Assembly (NCBI GenBank): GCA_020199775.1
Contig: JAIVJZ010000040.1
Coordinates: 744,001 to 808,000 of the forward strand
DNA: 64,000 nt
Reading direction: 5' to 3'
Origin: Acidobacteriota bacterium
Lineage (GTDB): Bacteria > Acidobacteriota > Blastocatellia > Pyrinomonadales > Pyrinomonadaceae
Shown: piece by piece, positions 9,969 through 17,979 of the stretch
Layout of the letters: each line of letters opens with the position of its first letter
How positions within the stretch are numbered: position 1 is the stretch's first letter
The notes under the pieces: generated by a model
The model's database searches: none
What the model saw: the letters and a program-made list of their open reading frames with translations, nothing else
Told to the model about the DNA's origin: nothing
Position numbers and translations under genes: made by a program

Positions 9969-10010
9969 AGGATAGAGACGCGACTTGAGAAATTCTTGAG
10001 GAATACTTGA
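9969..10010 (-). promoter_or_regulatory. activator-type promoter P1 with CTTGAG direct repeats
   Basis: Read on the + strand, CTTGAG occurs at 9984 and 9995, with CTTGA at 10006, an 11-bp (one helical turn) period. On the minus strand the nearest repeat ends exactly 9 bases before a -10-like TATCCT (9974 to 9969). No TTGACA-type -35 is present. The repeats occupy about -38 to -22, as in PhoB/OmpR-type class II promoters. Two further promoters (near 11090 and 14500) have the same spacing. The start codon at 9859 is about 100 bases downstream. The rest of 9860-10164 shows no gene. Confidence 0.65.
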
Positions 10011-10164
10011 AAACGGCGGGGGACGAAAAACACGCGGGAAAACGGCTTTTCTCGCCGAAAAACCGGCAAAAAAATTTAGCACGCGGGGTGAAAACGGAAG
10101 GGGCAGGACAAGTTTGCGGAAGCCCGCGTGGTTGAGAAAGCGCGCCGGGCCGCGGGGTAATGTC

Positions 10165-10956
10165 CTAGTCGCAGCTTTCCTCTGTGTCTGCTCTGTGACC
10201 TCCGTCTCTGCGGCGATGAATGTTGTGGATAGTCAATTCACCACCGTTGCGCACGAAGGAGGCGACGCCCGCTAGCCCCGTGCCGAGGAGTACCATCGTG
10301 GCCGGTTCGGGGACGGGTTCGGCCGCCGCGCTGAAAGAGACGTTGTCAACGAGCGGCTGCCCGCCCGAGAGCGTGGCGATGGCGACCGAGGCGATGTCCA
10401 TGTCGGGCGAACTGAAGCCGATGAAGCTGAAATTAGTGAACGACGGGTTCGACACCTCAACCGTGTGCGTGTCGCCGTTCACGAGCGTGACGGTGATGCG
10501 GTAAGACGCCGTGCTTGCGCCGGGCACTTGTGTGCCGTTGCTGCCTTTGAAGTCGAAGCCGATGGCGCGCATCGCCGACGACGGCGTGATCAAGAGGGTG
10601 TTGAGGTTGAAGTCTGCGCCCGATGCGTTGACGAACAGCGCGTTGTTGTCGGGACTCATGCCGAAACCGGGGTTCGCGCCGGAGACGATGGCGACGCCGC
10701 ACCCGCCGCACGTCGGTTCGCCCGTTCCGGTGAAGGCGAAGTTCAGCCCCGTCACCGAAATCGAGTTGGAATATGTGCCGGTGGGCGTCGAGCTTTGGAA
10801 ATCGACGGTCGCGTTGGTCGGCGCGGCGGCGTTGAACGTGGTGCGGTCAACGAAGGTCGGCAAGACGACCGTGTCGGCTTTCGCTGACGGCAGGGTCACG
10901 AAGCCAAGCAGTATGAGCGTGGCGCAGGCCAGCAGAATTTGGTTGAAACGAAACAT
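10165..10956 (-). CDS. PEP-CTERM sorting-domain protein with an unusual tail
   Basis: This is a 263-residue exported protein. The start at ATG 10956 has AAGGAGA eight bases upstream. The signal peptide ends near SAKA (residue 26). The body is a beta-rich domain with a Cys-Gly-Gly-Cys pair (83-86) and no recognised enzymatic motif. Residues 214-236 carry the PEP-CTERM sorting signal: PVPEPAT, a hydrophobic helix, then Arg236. In normal members a basic cluster ends the protein at once. Here 27 more residues follow, with RRR only at 248-250, so a small frameshift or a lost stop codon is possible. The signal directs processing by an exosortase, which is not in this window. The gene has its own CTTGAG-type promoter. 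Confidence 0.85.
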   Translation of the reverse strand: MFRFNQILLACATLILLGFVTLPSAKADTVVLPTFVDRTTFNAAAPTNATVDFQSSTPTGTYSNSISVTGLNFAFTGTGEPTCGGCGVAIVSGANPGFGMSPDNNALFVNASGADFNLNTLLITPSSAMRAIGFDFKGSNGTQVPGASTASYRITVTLVNGDTHTVEVSNPSFTNFSFIGFSSPDMDIASVAIATLSGGQPLVDNVSFSAAAEPVPEPATMVLLGTGLAGVASFVRNGGELTIHNIHRRRDGGHRADTEESCD

Positions 10957-11082
10957 GCTCTTTCTCTCCTTAAGTGTCGGCGTCATTGCGCTCTGGAAGG
11001 GGTCGAACGCCGGGCTGCGAGGTGACTGCTCTAACGGCGATGTTTATCCTTGATTAGGTCGAGCGTCTAGCGGAACGCGTGC

Positions 11083-11149
11083 AGTCTAGAGAGGCAGCTT
11101 GAGAAGAAATACTTGAGCCATTTCGGGAGCGACTTGAGGAATACTTGAG
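11083..11149 (-). promoter_or_regulatory. activator-type promoter P2 with CTTGAG repeats
   Basis: CTTGAG occurs on the + strand at 11098, 11112, 11133 and 11144 (the last two 11 bp apart). On the minus strand the gene-proximal copy is exactly 9 bases from a -10-like TAGACT (11088 to 11083), the same geometry as P1. The flanking bases also match P1 (GC, then TCTCTA, then CTG). The PEP-CTERM start codon is about 125 bases downstream. Confidence 0.65.
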
Positions 11150-11161
11150 ACGGGGAAGATG

Positions 11162-11241
11162 AACGATGAACGCGGAACGATGAACGCGGAATGGAAGATA
11201 AGTTGCTTCCATTCCGCGTTCATCGTTCCGCGTTCATCGTT
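11162..11241. repeat. heptad inverted-repeat element (AACGATG/AACGCGG words)
   Basis: Arms 11162-11197 and 11206-11241 are a perfect 36-bp inverted repeat around an 8-base loop. Each arm is made of alternating 7-nt words AACGATG and AACGCGG. The element ends three bases from the TAA of the TonB receptor gene (minus strand), so it would form a long hairpin at that transcript's 3' end. Confidence 0.9.
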
Positions 11242-11244
11242 TTG

Positions 11245-14052
11245 TTAGAAGCGATAACGGTAGCGCGCGGTGATGCTGCGCCCCGGCCCATCGACGCCCC
11301 AACCCGGCGCGCGGTGGTTCTTGTCGCCGATGTTCTCGAAGTCAAACGTGATCTCCTGCGACTCGCTGAAGCGATAGCCGCCGCGCAGGTTGAAGAGGCC
11401 GTAACCGGGGATGGCCGTGTAGAGCGGGACGGCCGTCTGGTCGTCAACGATACGCACGCCATTCACCGTCGCGCCGATGGGCAACAGTCGATCCTGCACT
11501 TGCCTGAGCGTCTCGCCCGTGGCGACGAGCGTGCCGCCCGCGCTGAGGCATTGGCCGCTCGTGCCGGGCGTCGTCAGGCCGCGCACGCACGCGCCGCGAC
11601 GGAAGAAGTTCTGGACCTGCGCGCGGGTGCGCGTCGCGCCCGTGCGGCGGTCGGCGATGTCGAGCGTCGAGAGACTGTCCTGCCGCCCGGCGAGCGTGGC
11701 GTAGGCTTCGACCCAGTAACGCCTGCGCGTCGGCTGATAGCGCAGTTGCAGGAAACCCATCTGCGGCGGGATGCCGCCGCCGCCGAGATTCGGCGCGAGT
11801 CCCGTCTGGCGGTCGGCCGCGTGGACGTAGCTGTAGTTGCCGCCGAAGACCCACTCGTCCGTAAAGCGGTAATCTATTTCGTACTCGAAACCTTTCAGAC
11901 GCGTGTTGGCGAAGTTGGCCTGCACGAGCACGGGCGAAGTAGAGGCCGCGACGAAGACCGCGCCGGTCACTTCGTCCTGCTCCTCGATGATCTGGCTGCC
12001 GAGACGACGCCCCACCGCGCCCGGCGGCAGGATGAGCGTCTGGCGAACGATGGAGTCGGCGTAGTCGATGACGAAGCTGACGAGTTCGGTGTCGAAGCGG
12101 CCGCGACGGTAACGCAGGCCGAGTTCGTAGTTGTTGCTCGTCTCCGAGCGCAGCGGCGAGACTTCGACGCCGGACGAGACCGCGCTCTGGTCGGCGGTCG
12201 TGCCGACGGTCGCTCCGAGGCCGGCGATGTCTGCGGTCGAAACCTGAAAGCCGACGCCGACGAGGCCGAGCGAGCCGAGGTTGGTGATGTTCGGCGAGCG
12301 AAAGCCGCGGCTGTAGTTGAAAGCGAGGTTGAGTCCCTCGGTCAAAGTCGCCACCGCGCCGATGCGCCCCGACAAATCCGCGACGCGCAGCGAGTCGTCG
12401 GGGAAGAGCGGCCGGCCGCTCACGAGCGGGCTGTTCGAGGCGCGCGAGCGATACGACGCGACGTTGTAGCGCAACGCGCCGCTCAGACGCAGACGTTTCT
12501 GGATGAGTTCGTGCGCGTCCTGCACGTAGAGACCGCCGAGGATGTAGCGCGCCCCGTTCGGCACGCGCGGGCGCGTGAGCGTCACCGTGCCCGCTTGCGG
12601 GTCGGCGAGCGAGGTCGGCTGGAAGGTGAAAGACGGCGCATCGACGCGGTCGCGGTAGAGGTCGCCGCCGAAGACGAAGCTGTTGCGTTTGCCGAACTGC
12701 TTGTCCATGAAGAAGCTGAAGCCGACGGTGCTCGTGCGCTCCTTATCGTGCGTGATGGCGGCGAGCGGGTTGCCCTGCCCGCCCTGATTGACGCGTTCCT
12801 CGCGCTGGCTGTTGTAGGAGACGGTGGACGAAAAATTGTCGAAGAAGCCGAAGCCCTGTTTGAGATAGCGGACGTAGCCGAAGTCGAGCATCAGATTGCG
12901 CAGGTCGGCGATCAAATTCCCGTCGCCGCCGAGCGTCTGGTCGTAACGCTTGCCGCCGTCCTGCTGGCCGCGCTGGTAACGAAAGATGACTTGCTGATCA
13001 TCCGTCGGCGCGTAGTTGAGGTGGAGCGTGCCGCCGTACTGCGTGAAGGCCGTGTCGGTCAGGCGCGTCTCGCCCGTGATGTTCGAGGGCAGGCCGAGGA
13101 AGCGCGTGATGGCCGAGTGGCTGTCGATGCCTTTGCCCGGCCTGAGCGTGTTCGCGCGGCGACCCATGACGTTAGCCAGCAGGCCGAAACGCTTCGTGCC
13201 GTAGGTGACGAGCGCGTTCGAGCCGTAGGAGAGGTCTGCGCTCGTGAAGAAGTTGTTGAACTCGCCGTGCCACTCCGGGCGGTCGAAGCCGAACTCGGGC
13301 TGGCGCGAGACGAGTTGGACGGTTCCGCCGAGTCCGTCCGAACCGTACTGCGCGGTGTTCGGCCCGCGCAGGACTTCGACGGCGCGAAGGCTCGTCGGGT
13401 CGTTGAGGTTGAAGAAGGTGTTGATGCCGCCGCGCTGGGTCGCGTTCGTGTAGCGCACGCCGTCCACGTAGACGCCGACTTCCGTCAGGCCGCGCACGAG
13501 CACCGAGCCGATGGTCGGGCTGGTGCGCTGGAGCGACACGCCGACCTCTTCGTCGGCCACCTGCGCGAGCACGGCCGTGGCGCGCTGCTGGATGTTCTGC
13601 TCGGAGATGACGTTGACCGACTGCGGGACGCGCGCCCTGTCCTCCGCGATTCCCGTCTCGGCCGTGACGGTGATCTCCTCGGCGAGCGGGTTGACATTGA
13701 GCACGACGGGCACAACGCTCGTCTCGCCCGTCGAAACTTTCGCGGCCACGCGGCGGCTGTCGAAGCCCCGCCCCGTGACGCGCACTTCGTAGCTCCCGGC
13801 GGAGACACCGGCGAAATAGAACTGCCCTTCCGCATCCGTCTCGGTCGTGCTCAAGATGGCCTGCTGCGCGCTGACCAAAAACACCTTCGCCCCGGCGACG
13901 TTCGCGCCGGACGAGTCTTTGACCGTGCCGGAAATCGCGCCGCGCCCGTCCGCGGATTGCGCGCGCGCCATCCCCGCCCACGAATTGATTAAGAGCAGGC
14001 TCAAGAGAAAACTCGAAATGCCTCTCGGAAAGTTCCTCCGCTTATTCGTCAT
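11245..14052 (-). CDS. TonB-dependent outer-membrane receptor with carboxypeptidase-regulatory domain
   Basis: This is a 935-residue outer-membrane receptor. ATG 14052 is chosen for its AAAGGAA ribosome site and the signal peptide that follows (about residues 1-32, ending ARAQ). A carboxypeptidase-regulatory-like beta-sandwich (about 38-115) precedes the plug domain (about 120-245, with the VRGLTEVGVYVDGVRY segment), then a long 22-strand type barrel ending in the aromatic YRYRF. It imports a siderophore, cofactor or oligomer using TonB energy. The substrate is not evident. The leader is about 430 bases if promoter P3 is used and contains an intrinsic terminator, so expression may be attenuated. 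Confidence 0.9.
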   Translation of the reverse strand: MTNKRRNFPRGISSFLLSLLLINSWAGMARAQSADGRGAISGTVKDSSGANVAGAKVFLVSAQQAILSTTETDAEGQFYFAGVSAGSYEVRVTGRGFDSRRVAAKVSTGETSVVPVVLNVNPLAEEITVTAETGIAEDRARVPQSVNVISEQNIQQRATAVLAQVADEEVGVSLQRTSPTIGSVLVRGLTEVGVYVDGVRYTNATQRGGINTFFNLNDPTSLRAVEVLRGPNTAQYGSDGLGGTVQLVSRQPEFGFDRPEWHGEFNNFFTSADLSYGSNALVTYGTKRFGLLANVMGRRANTLRPGKGIDSHSAITRFLGLPSNITGETRLTDTAFTQYGGTLHLNYAPTDDQQVIFRYQRGQQDGGKRYDQTLGGDGNLIADLRNLMLDFGYVRYLKQGFGFFDNFSSTVSYNSQREERVNQGGQGNPLAAITHDKERTSTVGFSFFMDKQFGKRNSFVFGGDLYRDRVDAPSFTFQPTSLADPQAGTVTLTRPRVPNGARYILGGLYVQDAHELIQKRLRLSGALRYNVASYRSRASNSPLVSGRPLFPDDSLRVADLSGRIGAVATLTEGLNLAFNYSRGFRSPNITNLGSLGLVGVGFQVSTADIAGLGATVGTTADQSAVSSGVEVSPLRSETSNNYELGLRYRRGRFDTELVSFVIDYADSIVRQTLILPPGAVGRRLGSQIIEEQDEVTGAVFVAASTSPVLVQANFANTRLKGFEYEIDYRFTDEWVFGGNYSYVHAADRQTGLAPNLGGGGIPPQMGFLQLRYQPTRRRYWVEAYATLAGRQDSLSTLDIADRRTGATRTRAQVQNFFRRGACVRGLTTPGTSGQCLSAGGTLVATGETLRQVQDRLLPIGATVNGVRIVDDQTAVPLYTAIPGYGLFNLRGGYRFSESQEITFDFENIGDKNHRAPGWGVDGPGRSITARYRYRF

Positions 14053-14239
14053 GTAAAATTCCTTTACCCTGTGACCGTTGAGACTTCCGGCGCGTCTGCT
14101 TGAGATGCTCAAAGATGCCGGATTCGGACGCCGCAGCCACAAGAATTTGAAGATGACGCATGATAGCCTGAAAGCGGCGCGCCGGGTAAGGGCGCTGTGG
14201 CTCGTGCCGTTCGCGTCCGGCAAGGCGACAAGGGCGGGA

Positions 14240-14283
14240 GAAAAAAAGTTGGCCGCCGACGTCCCCCAACGTCGGCGGCCAAC
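14240..14283 (-). terminator. intrinsic terminator inside the TonB-receptor leader
   Basis: A perfect 15-bp stem (14248-14262 with 14269-14283) with a six-base loop is followed, on the minus strand only, by seven T (14247 to 14241). It lies between promoter P3 (about 14490) and the receptor start codon (14052). It either ends a roughly 240-nt small RNA or acts as an attenuator. It could also stop read-through from the Uma2 gene. Confidence 0.75.
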
Positions 14284-14487
14284 ATTTGCGAAGAAGCGCG
14301 AAAACCGTCATGCCCCTTTGCTGACGCGCAATGTATGACGGCTTCTCGCCTGAGATGCCGCGTGTCCCCATTCCCGCCCCGCGATGACCCGAGCCCTGGT
14401 GTCCACCGAAGCGGTAGAAGACGCGCTCTCGCACCTCTTTCCTCGCAAAACTTTCCAACGAACGCAAGCGACCGTTGAACTGTCGCC

Positions 14488-14519
14488 AATATAAAAAACA
14501 GACTTGAGAAAAACTTGAG
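14488..14519 (-). promoter_or_regulatory. activator-type promoter P3 with CTTGAG repeats
   Basis: CTTGAG at 14503 and 14514 (+ strand coordinates) are 11 bp apart. The proximal copy is 9 bases from a -10-like TATATT read on the minus strand (14493 to 14488), identical in spacing to P1 and P2. Apart from this promoter and the terminator at 14240-14283, nothing coding is seen in 14053-14628. Confidence 0.65.
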
Positions 14520-14628
14520 TCAAGCAGCCGAGAGCGCGGCGAAAACCCGCAAAACCCTGTAAAAATGCGGCTGAAAAAATTTTTGCGCTAAAATTTCATA
14601 AAGTTATCCGGCGGCTCTAACCGTCTCG

Positions 14629-15195
14629 TCACGCCACTTTGTCGTAGGCATCTCTCAAAGCCAGTTGGCATTTCACGGTCGGTAGGGAGAGAACTTCGTC
14701 CGGCCCGCCCGCCTTCGTATAAAGCCAGTGACCGTCGTCCTGCCTGAGAAAATGTTCGACCACAGGTTCGTCCTGCGACACCAGCAGATATTCCCTTAAG
14801 GATTCGATCAGTTGGTAAGACTGGAATTTTTTCCCCCGGTCAAAAGCCGCCGTACTCTCAGACAAAACCTCTACGACGACCACCGGATTAAGAACCACAT
14901 CCCGCTCGTCATCGGCGAATTGCGTTTCGCCGCAAACGATAGAGACATCGGGGTAGAAAAACCGTCTGGAGTTAGGCACGCGCACTTTCAAGTCGCTCGG
15001 ATAAACTCTGCAATCGGTTTTCCTAAGTTGAACGTTAAATTCGGCGATCAGATTTCCGGCGATTAGATTATGCCGCTCGCTGTCGCCCGCCATCGCGTAC
15101 ATCACGCCGTCAACATATTCGCTTTTGTATTCGGCCTGGCGTTCAATCGCTAAATATTCTTCCGGGCTGAGGTAATAGTTTGGTAGCGACGACAT
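14629..15195 (-). CDS. Uma2 family (DUF820) putative endonuclease
   Basis: This 188-residue protein starts at ATG 15195, where AAGGA lies eight bases upstream. Uma2 proteins have the restriction-endonuclease-like PD-(D/E)xK fold. Visible family features are the YLSPEEYLAIER start, the YVDGVMYAM strand, the FYPDVSIV segment with Asp, and the VVVEVLSEST segment with Glu. Together these make the expected metal-binding core. The biological role of the family is unknown, and copies are abundant in cyanobacteria, Chloroflexi and Acidobacteriota. It stands alone with no linked methylase, so a restriction role is not supported. Confidence 0.85.
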   Translation of the reverse strand: MSSLPNYYLSPEEYLAIERQAEYKSEYVDGVMYAMAGDSERHNLIAGNLIAEFNVQLRKTDCRVYPSDLKVRVPNSRRFFYPDVSIVCGETQFADDERDVVLNPVVVVEVLSESTAAFDRGKKFQSYQLIESLREYLLVSQDEPVVEHFLRQDDGHWLYTKAGGPDEVLSLPTVKCQLALRDAYDKVA

Positions 15196-15394
15196 GGCAA
15201 CATCCTTTCCAGACAGGTCGGTATCTCTCGCTTCCAAGCATAATCATGCGCGTGCCGGACGGCAACATATCGGGCCCGGCGGGCATACCAAATAGTGCCG
15301 CGGCTGCACTATCTCGGTTGAGAGTTTTGGCGCGGCCGACGAGTTTCCCATGAAAACGATGTGTTATCCTCGGCCGTCCCGATTCATGCGCGCG

Positions 15395-15410
15395 TGGGCA
15401 TGCGCTTTGC
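15395..15410 (+). promoter_or_regulatory. sigma-54-type -24/-12 promoter
   Basis: The sequence GGGCATGCGCTTTGCT matches the sigma-54 consensus TGGCAYRN4TTGCW at all fixed positions except the first T. The invariant GG (15396-15397) and GC (15408-15409) are ten bases apart as required. It lies about 160 bases before the FecR-type gene at 15569. The rest of 15196-15568 shows no gene. Confidence 0.6.
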
Positions 15411-15568
15411 TTCGGCGCTCTTGCTACTCAAGGTTGAAGAAGCCCTCGCACAGCTTTTCTCTCCGGTCGCGCCTGCCCGGTAAAGTGTAACGCTCTGTTC
15501 GGCGTGCGCGTCTACACGTGAGGGAATGTCTCTCTTGTCCCGTCCAGTCTCAAAAAGGAGTCAGCGCC

Positions 15569-17698
15569 ATGCGCTACAACAAAACCTCTCTGACACTCGT
15601 TCTGCTTTCTCTCCTTTTCACATTTCTTGCCGCGACCCCGAACATCTTCGCCGCCTCCCCCGCCGCCGCGGCCGCGCCGTTCGATGAAGAACTCGACGAC
15701 GCGGGCTACGAAGAGACGGCGCGCGTCGTGCGCATCAGCCTGCTCGGCGGCGACGTGAGTTTACGTCGCGCCGGAAGCAAGGAATGGGAGAAGGCGGCGT
15801 TGAACCTCCCGCTCGTGGAAGGCGACCGCCTCGCCACGGGCGCGGGCGCACGCGCCGAAATCCAAATTGACGCGCGCAACTTCGTGCGCCTCGGCGAATA
15901 CGCCACGCTCGACATCGTGACGCTGCGCGAGGCGGGCGTCGCGCTCAGTTTGCCCGAAGGCACGGCGACGCTCCGGCTCGCGCGCTTCGACAACGACCGC
16001 GAGTATTTCGAGATCGACGCGCCGAAGACGACGCTGGCCGCCGAGCAGAAAGGCTCGTATCGCCTCGACGTGGCGCAGAACGGCAACGTCCGCGTCACCG
16101 TGCGCGACGGCGGGCGCGCGCGTCTCTATTCCGAAACTTCCGGCTTCACCCTGCGCGACGGGCGCAGCGCGGAACTCGTCTACAACAATTCTTCGGAAGA
16201 CGGCGATTGGGAACTCTCCGCCGCGCGCTCCACCGACGATTGGGACACGTGGGTTAACGAACGCGAGAGCTATCTCGCCTCGCGCCTGCGCCACGAACAG
16301 CGCGACCGCTACTACGACAACTCCGTCTGGGGCGCGGAAGAACTCGACAGCTACGGCGATTGGGTCAACACGAGCGACTACGGCTACGTGTGGCGTCCGC
16401 ACGTCACGGTCATCAACAACTATCACGACTGGGCTCCGTATCGTTACGGCCACTGGCGTTGGGTGCCGCCTTACGGCTGGACGTGGGTGGGCGACGAGCC
16501 GTGGGGCTGGGCGCCTTATCACTACGGGCGTTGGGTCTACGTCAATAATTACTGGTGCTGGGCTCCGCGCGGCTACGCGCAATACGGCCGTCGCAGTTGG
16601 TGGCGACCCGCGCTCGTCGCCTTCGTCAGTTTCGGCGATAACGTCTGCTGGTATCCGCTCGGCTACCATCACCGCGACCCACGCTCGAACTACTACCGCC
16701 GCGCTCGCGACCAACACCGCATCACCAACCCGGAGCGCGTCAACCCGATCTACCAGCGGGCGGTGACGATGATGCCCGCGCGCGAGTTAGGCAAGGGGCG
16801 GCGAGCGCACCCGGCGACGAAGGAACTCGCCATGCTCGCCATCACGACCCCGCCGGTGCGCGGCGCTCTGTCGCTGCGCCCCACGCCCACTGACCCCGTC
16901 ACGGGCGCAGGTAGCGGCGGCAACAACGGTCAAACTCCGTTCGCGCGCGACCGCACAAAGGGCGGCGCGCTCGTCATACGCAATCCGAGCGACCCGGCCG
17001 CGAGCACTTTAGCCGGACGCAAGATGGGCGCGGCCGCGCGCCGACCCGGCCTCGCGCTCGACGAGGAATTGCGGCGCGGTCGCATCTACAACAACCGCGA
17101 GCCGCGCAAAATCGAGAAGGGCGGCGACAGCGTCATGCGCATCGGCGACAACGGCGAGCGTAACAGCAGCAGCAACGGCCTCACGGGCGGCGACAACGGC
17201 GAACGCGGCACGGGCGCGGTGGCGCGACCGGCGGCGCGTTCCGCCGACACCGAGACGTTGCGCCCGCGTCCCAGAGTCAACGACGGCGACCGTTTCGAAC
17301 GCAAAGTGAAACCCGCCGAACGACCGGACGAAAACAACGCGGCGCAGCCCGACTTTCGCACGGCGCGCCCGCCGCGCACCGAGCCGCGCGAGGAGCGAGC
17401 CCGCCCGGTCGAGCGCGAGAGTCGTCCCGCGCCGGAGGTTTACCGCCCGCGGCCGGAGGTGCGCGACGAGAGAAAGTCGCAGCGCGAAGAGAGGCCGGAG
17501 CCGCGTTACGAACGCTCCGCGCCGCGCGAGGAGCGTCCGGCTCCGCGCGAAGAACGCTCCGCGCCCCCGCCTCCGCGTGAAGAACGTTCCGCACCGCCGC
17601 CGCCGCCTCAGCGCGAGGAGCGTCGCCCCGACCCGCCGCGCGAAGTGGAGACGCCACGCCCCACGCAGCATAAAGGGCGACCCGACGACCCGCGCTGA
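15569..17698 (+). CDS. FecR-domain exported protein with Trp/Tyr-rich DUF6600-type region
   Basis: This is a 709-residue protein. ATG 15569 is preferred because AAGGAG lies nine bases upstream and a signal peptide follows (about residues 1-30). Residues about 50-200 are a FecR-like beta domain (VRISLLGGDVSLRR, then EGDRLATGAGARAEIQ). Residues about 255-355 are dominated by Trp, Tyr and Pro with repeated W-x-P turns (YVWRPHV, YGWTWVGDEPWGWAPYHYG), the pattern of DUF6600. The last 150 residues are almost only Arg, Glu and Pro and are probably disordered. No anti-sigma role is claimed because no ECF sigma factor is adjacent. A sigma-54-type promoter precedes it and a strong hairpin follows. Confidence 0.85.
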   Translation: MRYNKTSLTLVLLSLLFTFLAATPNIFAASPAAAAAPFDEELDDAGYEETARVVRISLLGGDVSLRRAGSKEWEKAALNLPLVEGDRLATGAGARAEIQIDARNFVRLGEYATLDIVTLREAGVALSLPEGTATLRLARFDNDREYFEIDAPKTTLAAEQKGSYRLDVAQNGNVRVTVRDGGRARLYSETSGFTLRDGRSAELVYNNSSEDGDWELSAARSTDDWDTWVNERESYLASRLRHEQRDRYYDNSVWGAEELDSYGDWVNTSDYGYVWRPHVTVINNYHDWAPYRYGHWRWVPPYGWTWVGDEPWGWAPYHYGRWVYVNNYWCWAPRGYAQYGRRSWWRPALVAFVSFGDNVCWYPLGYHHRDPRSNYYRRARDQHRITNPERVNPIYQRAVTMMPARELGKGRRAHPATKELAMLAITTPPVRGALSLRPTPTDPVTGAGSGGNNGQTPFARDRTKGGALVIRNPSDPAASTLAGRKMGAAARRPGLALDEELRRGRIYNNREPRKIEKGGDSVMRIGDNGERNSSSNGLTGGDNGERGTGAVARPAARSADTETLRPRPRVNDGDRFERKVKPAERPDENNAAQPDFRTARPPRTEPREERARPVERESRPAPEVYRPRPEVRDERKSQREERPEPRYERSAPREERPAPREERSAPPPPREERSAPPPPPQREERRPDPPREVETPRPTQHKGRPDDPR

Positions 17699-17737
17699 GT
17701 TCGTCGTCAAACTCAGCTGAGTTCGTCGTCAAACTCA
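17694..17737 (+). repeat. tandem 22-bp repeat containing the stop codon
   Basis: Two exact, directly adjacent 22-base copies (17694-17715 and 17716-17737) start within the last codons of the FecR-type gene and include its TGA. Each copy is an imperfect palindrome (TGAGTT facing AACTCA). Confidence 0.85.
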
Positions 17738-17779
17738 TCTGCGCGCGGCGTGAGACTTGAACCTCACGCCGCGCGCAGA
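17738..17779. terminator. 17-bp stem terminator after the FecR-type gene
   Basis: A perfect 17-bp stem (17738-17754 with 17763-17779) with an eight-base loop lies 40 bases past the stop. There is no long T tract, but stem strength and position support a transcript end. Confidence 0.65.
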
Positions 17780-17979
17780 CAATCAACTCTCTCCGTCGCC
17801 GCCTTCCAGAGGCCGCGCTCGCCCCCCGGACGCGCGCGCGCGTCTACGATCCTTCTTCCCGAACGACACCGTTGCCGTCTCTCGCCCCGAACGCACCGTT
17901 TGAACGAGCAAGGAAAGGAACGCCCCATGTCTTACGCACGCCTCGGACTGCGCTTCGTCGTGCCGCCGGTTGCGCTCGC

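Noticed and set aside
11191..13992. Long + strand reading frame (933 codons) opposite the TonB receptor, and similar long frames at 110-1711, 51563-53422 and 61574-62986
   Set aside because: They are antisense to well-supported genes, have Arg/Ala/Asp/Val-rich composition without domains, and are expected in GC-rich DNA with strong third-position bias.
15569..17698. FecR-type protein as an anti-sigma factor
   Set aside because: There is no ECF sigma factor gene nearby, the protein has a Sec signal, and it lacks the usual cytoplasmic anti-sigma helix region.
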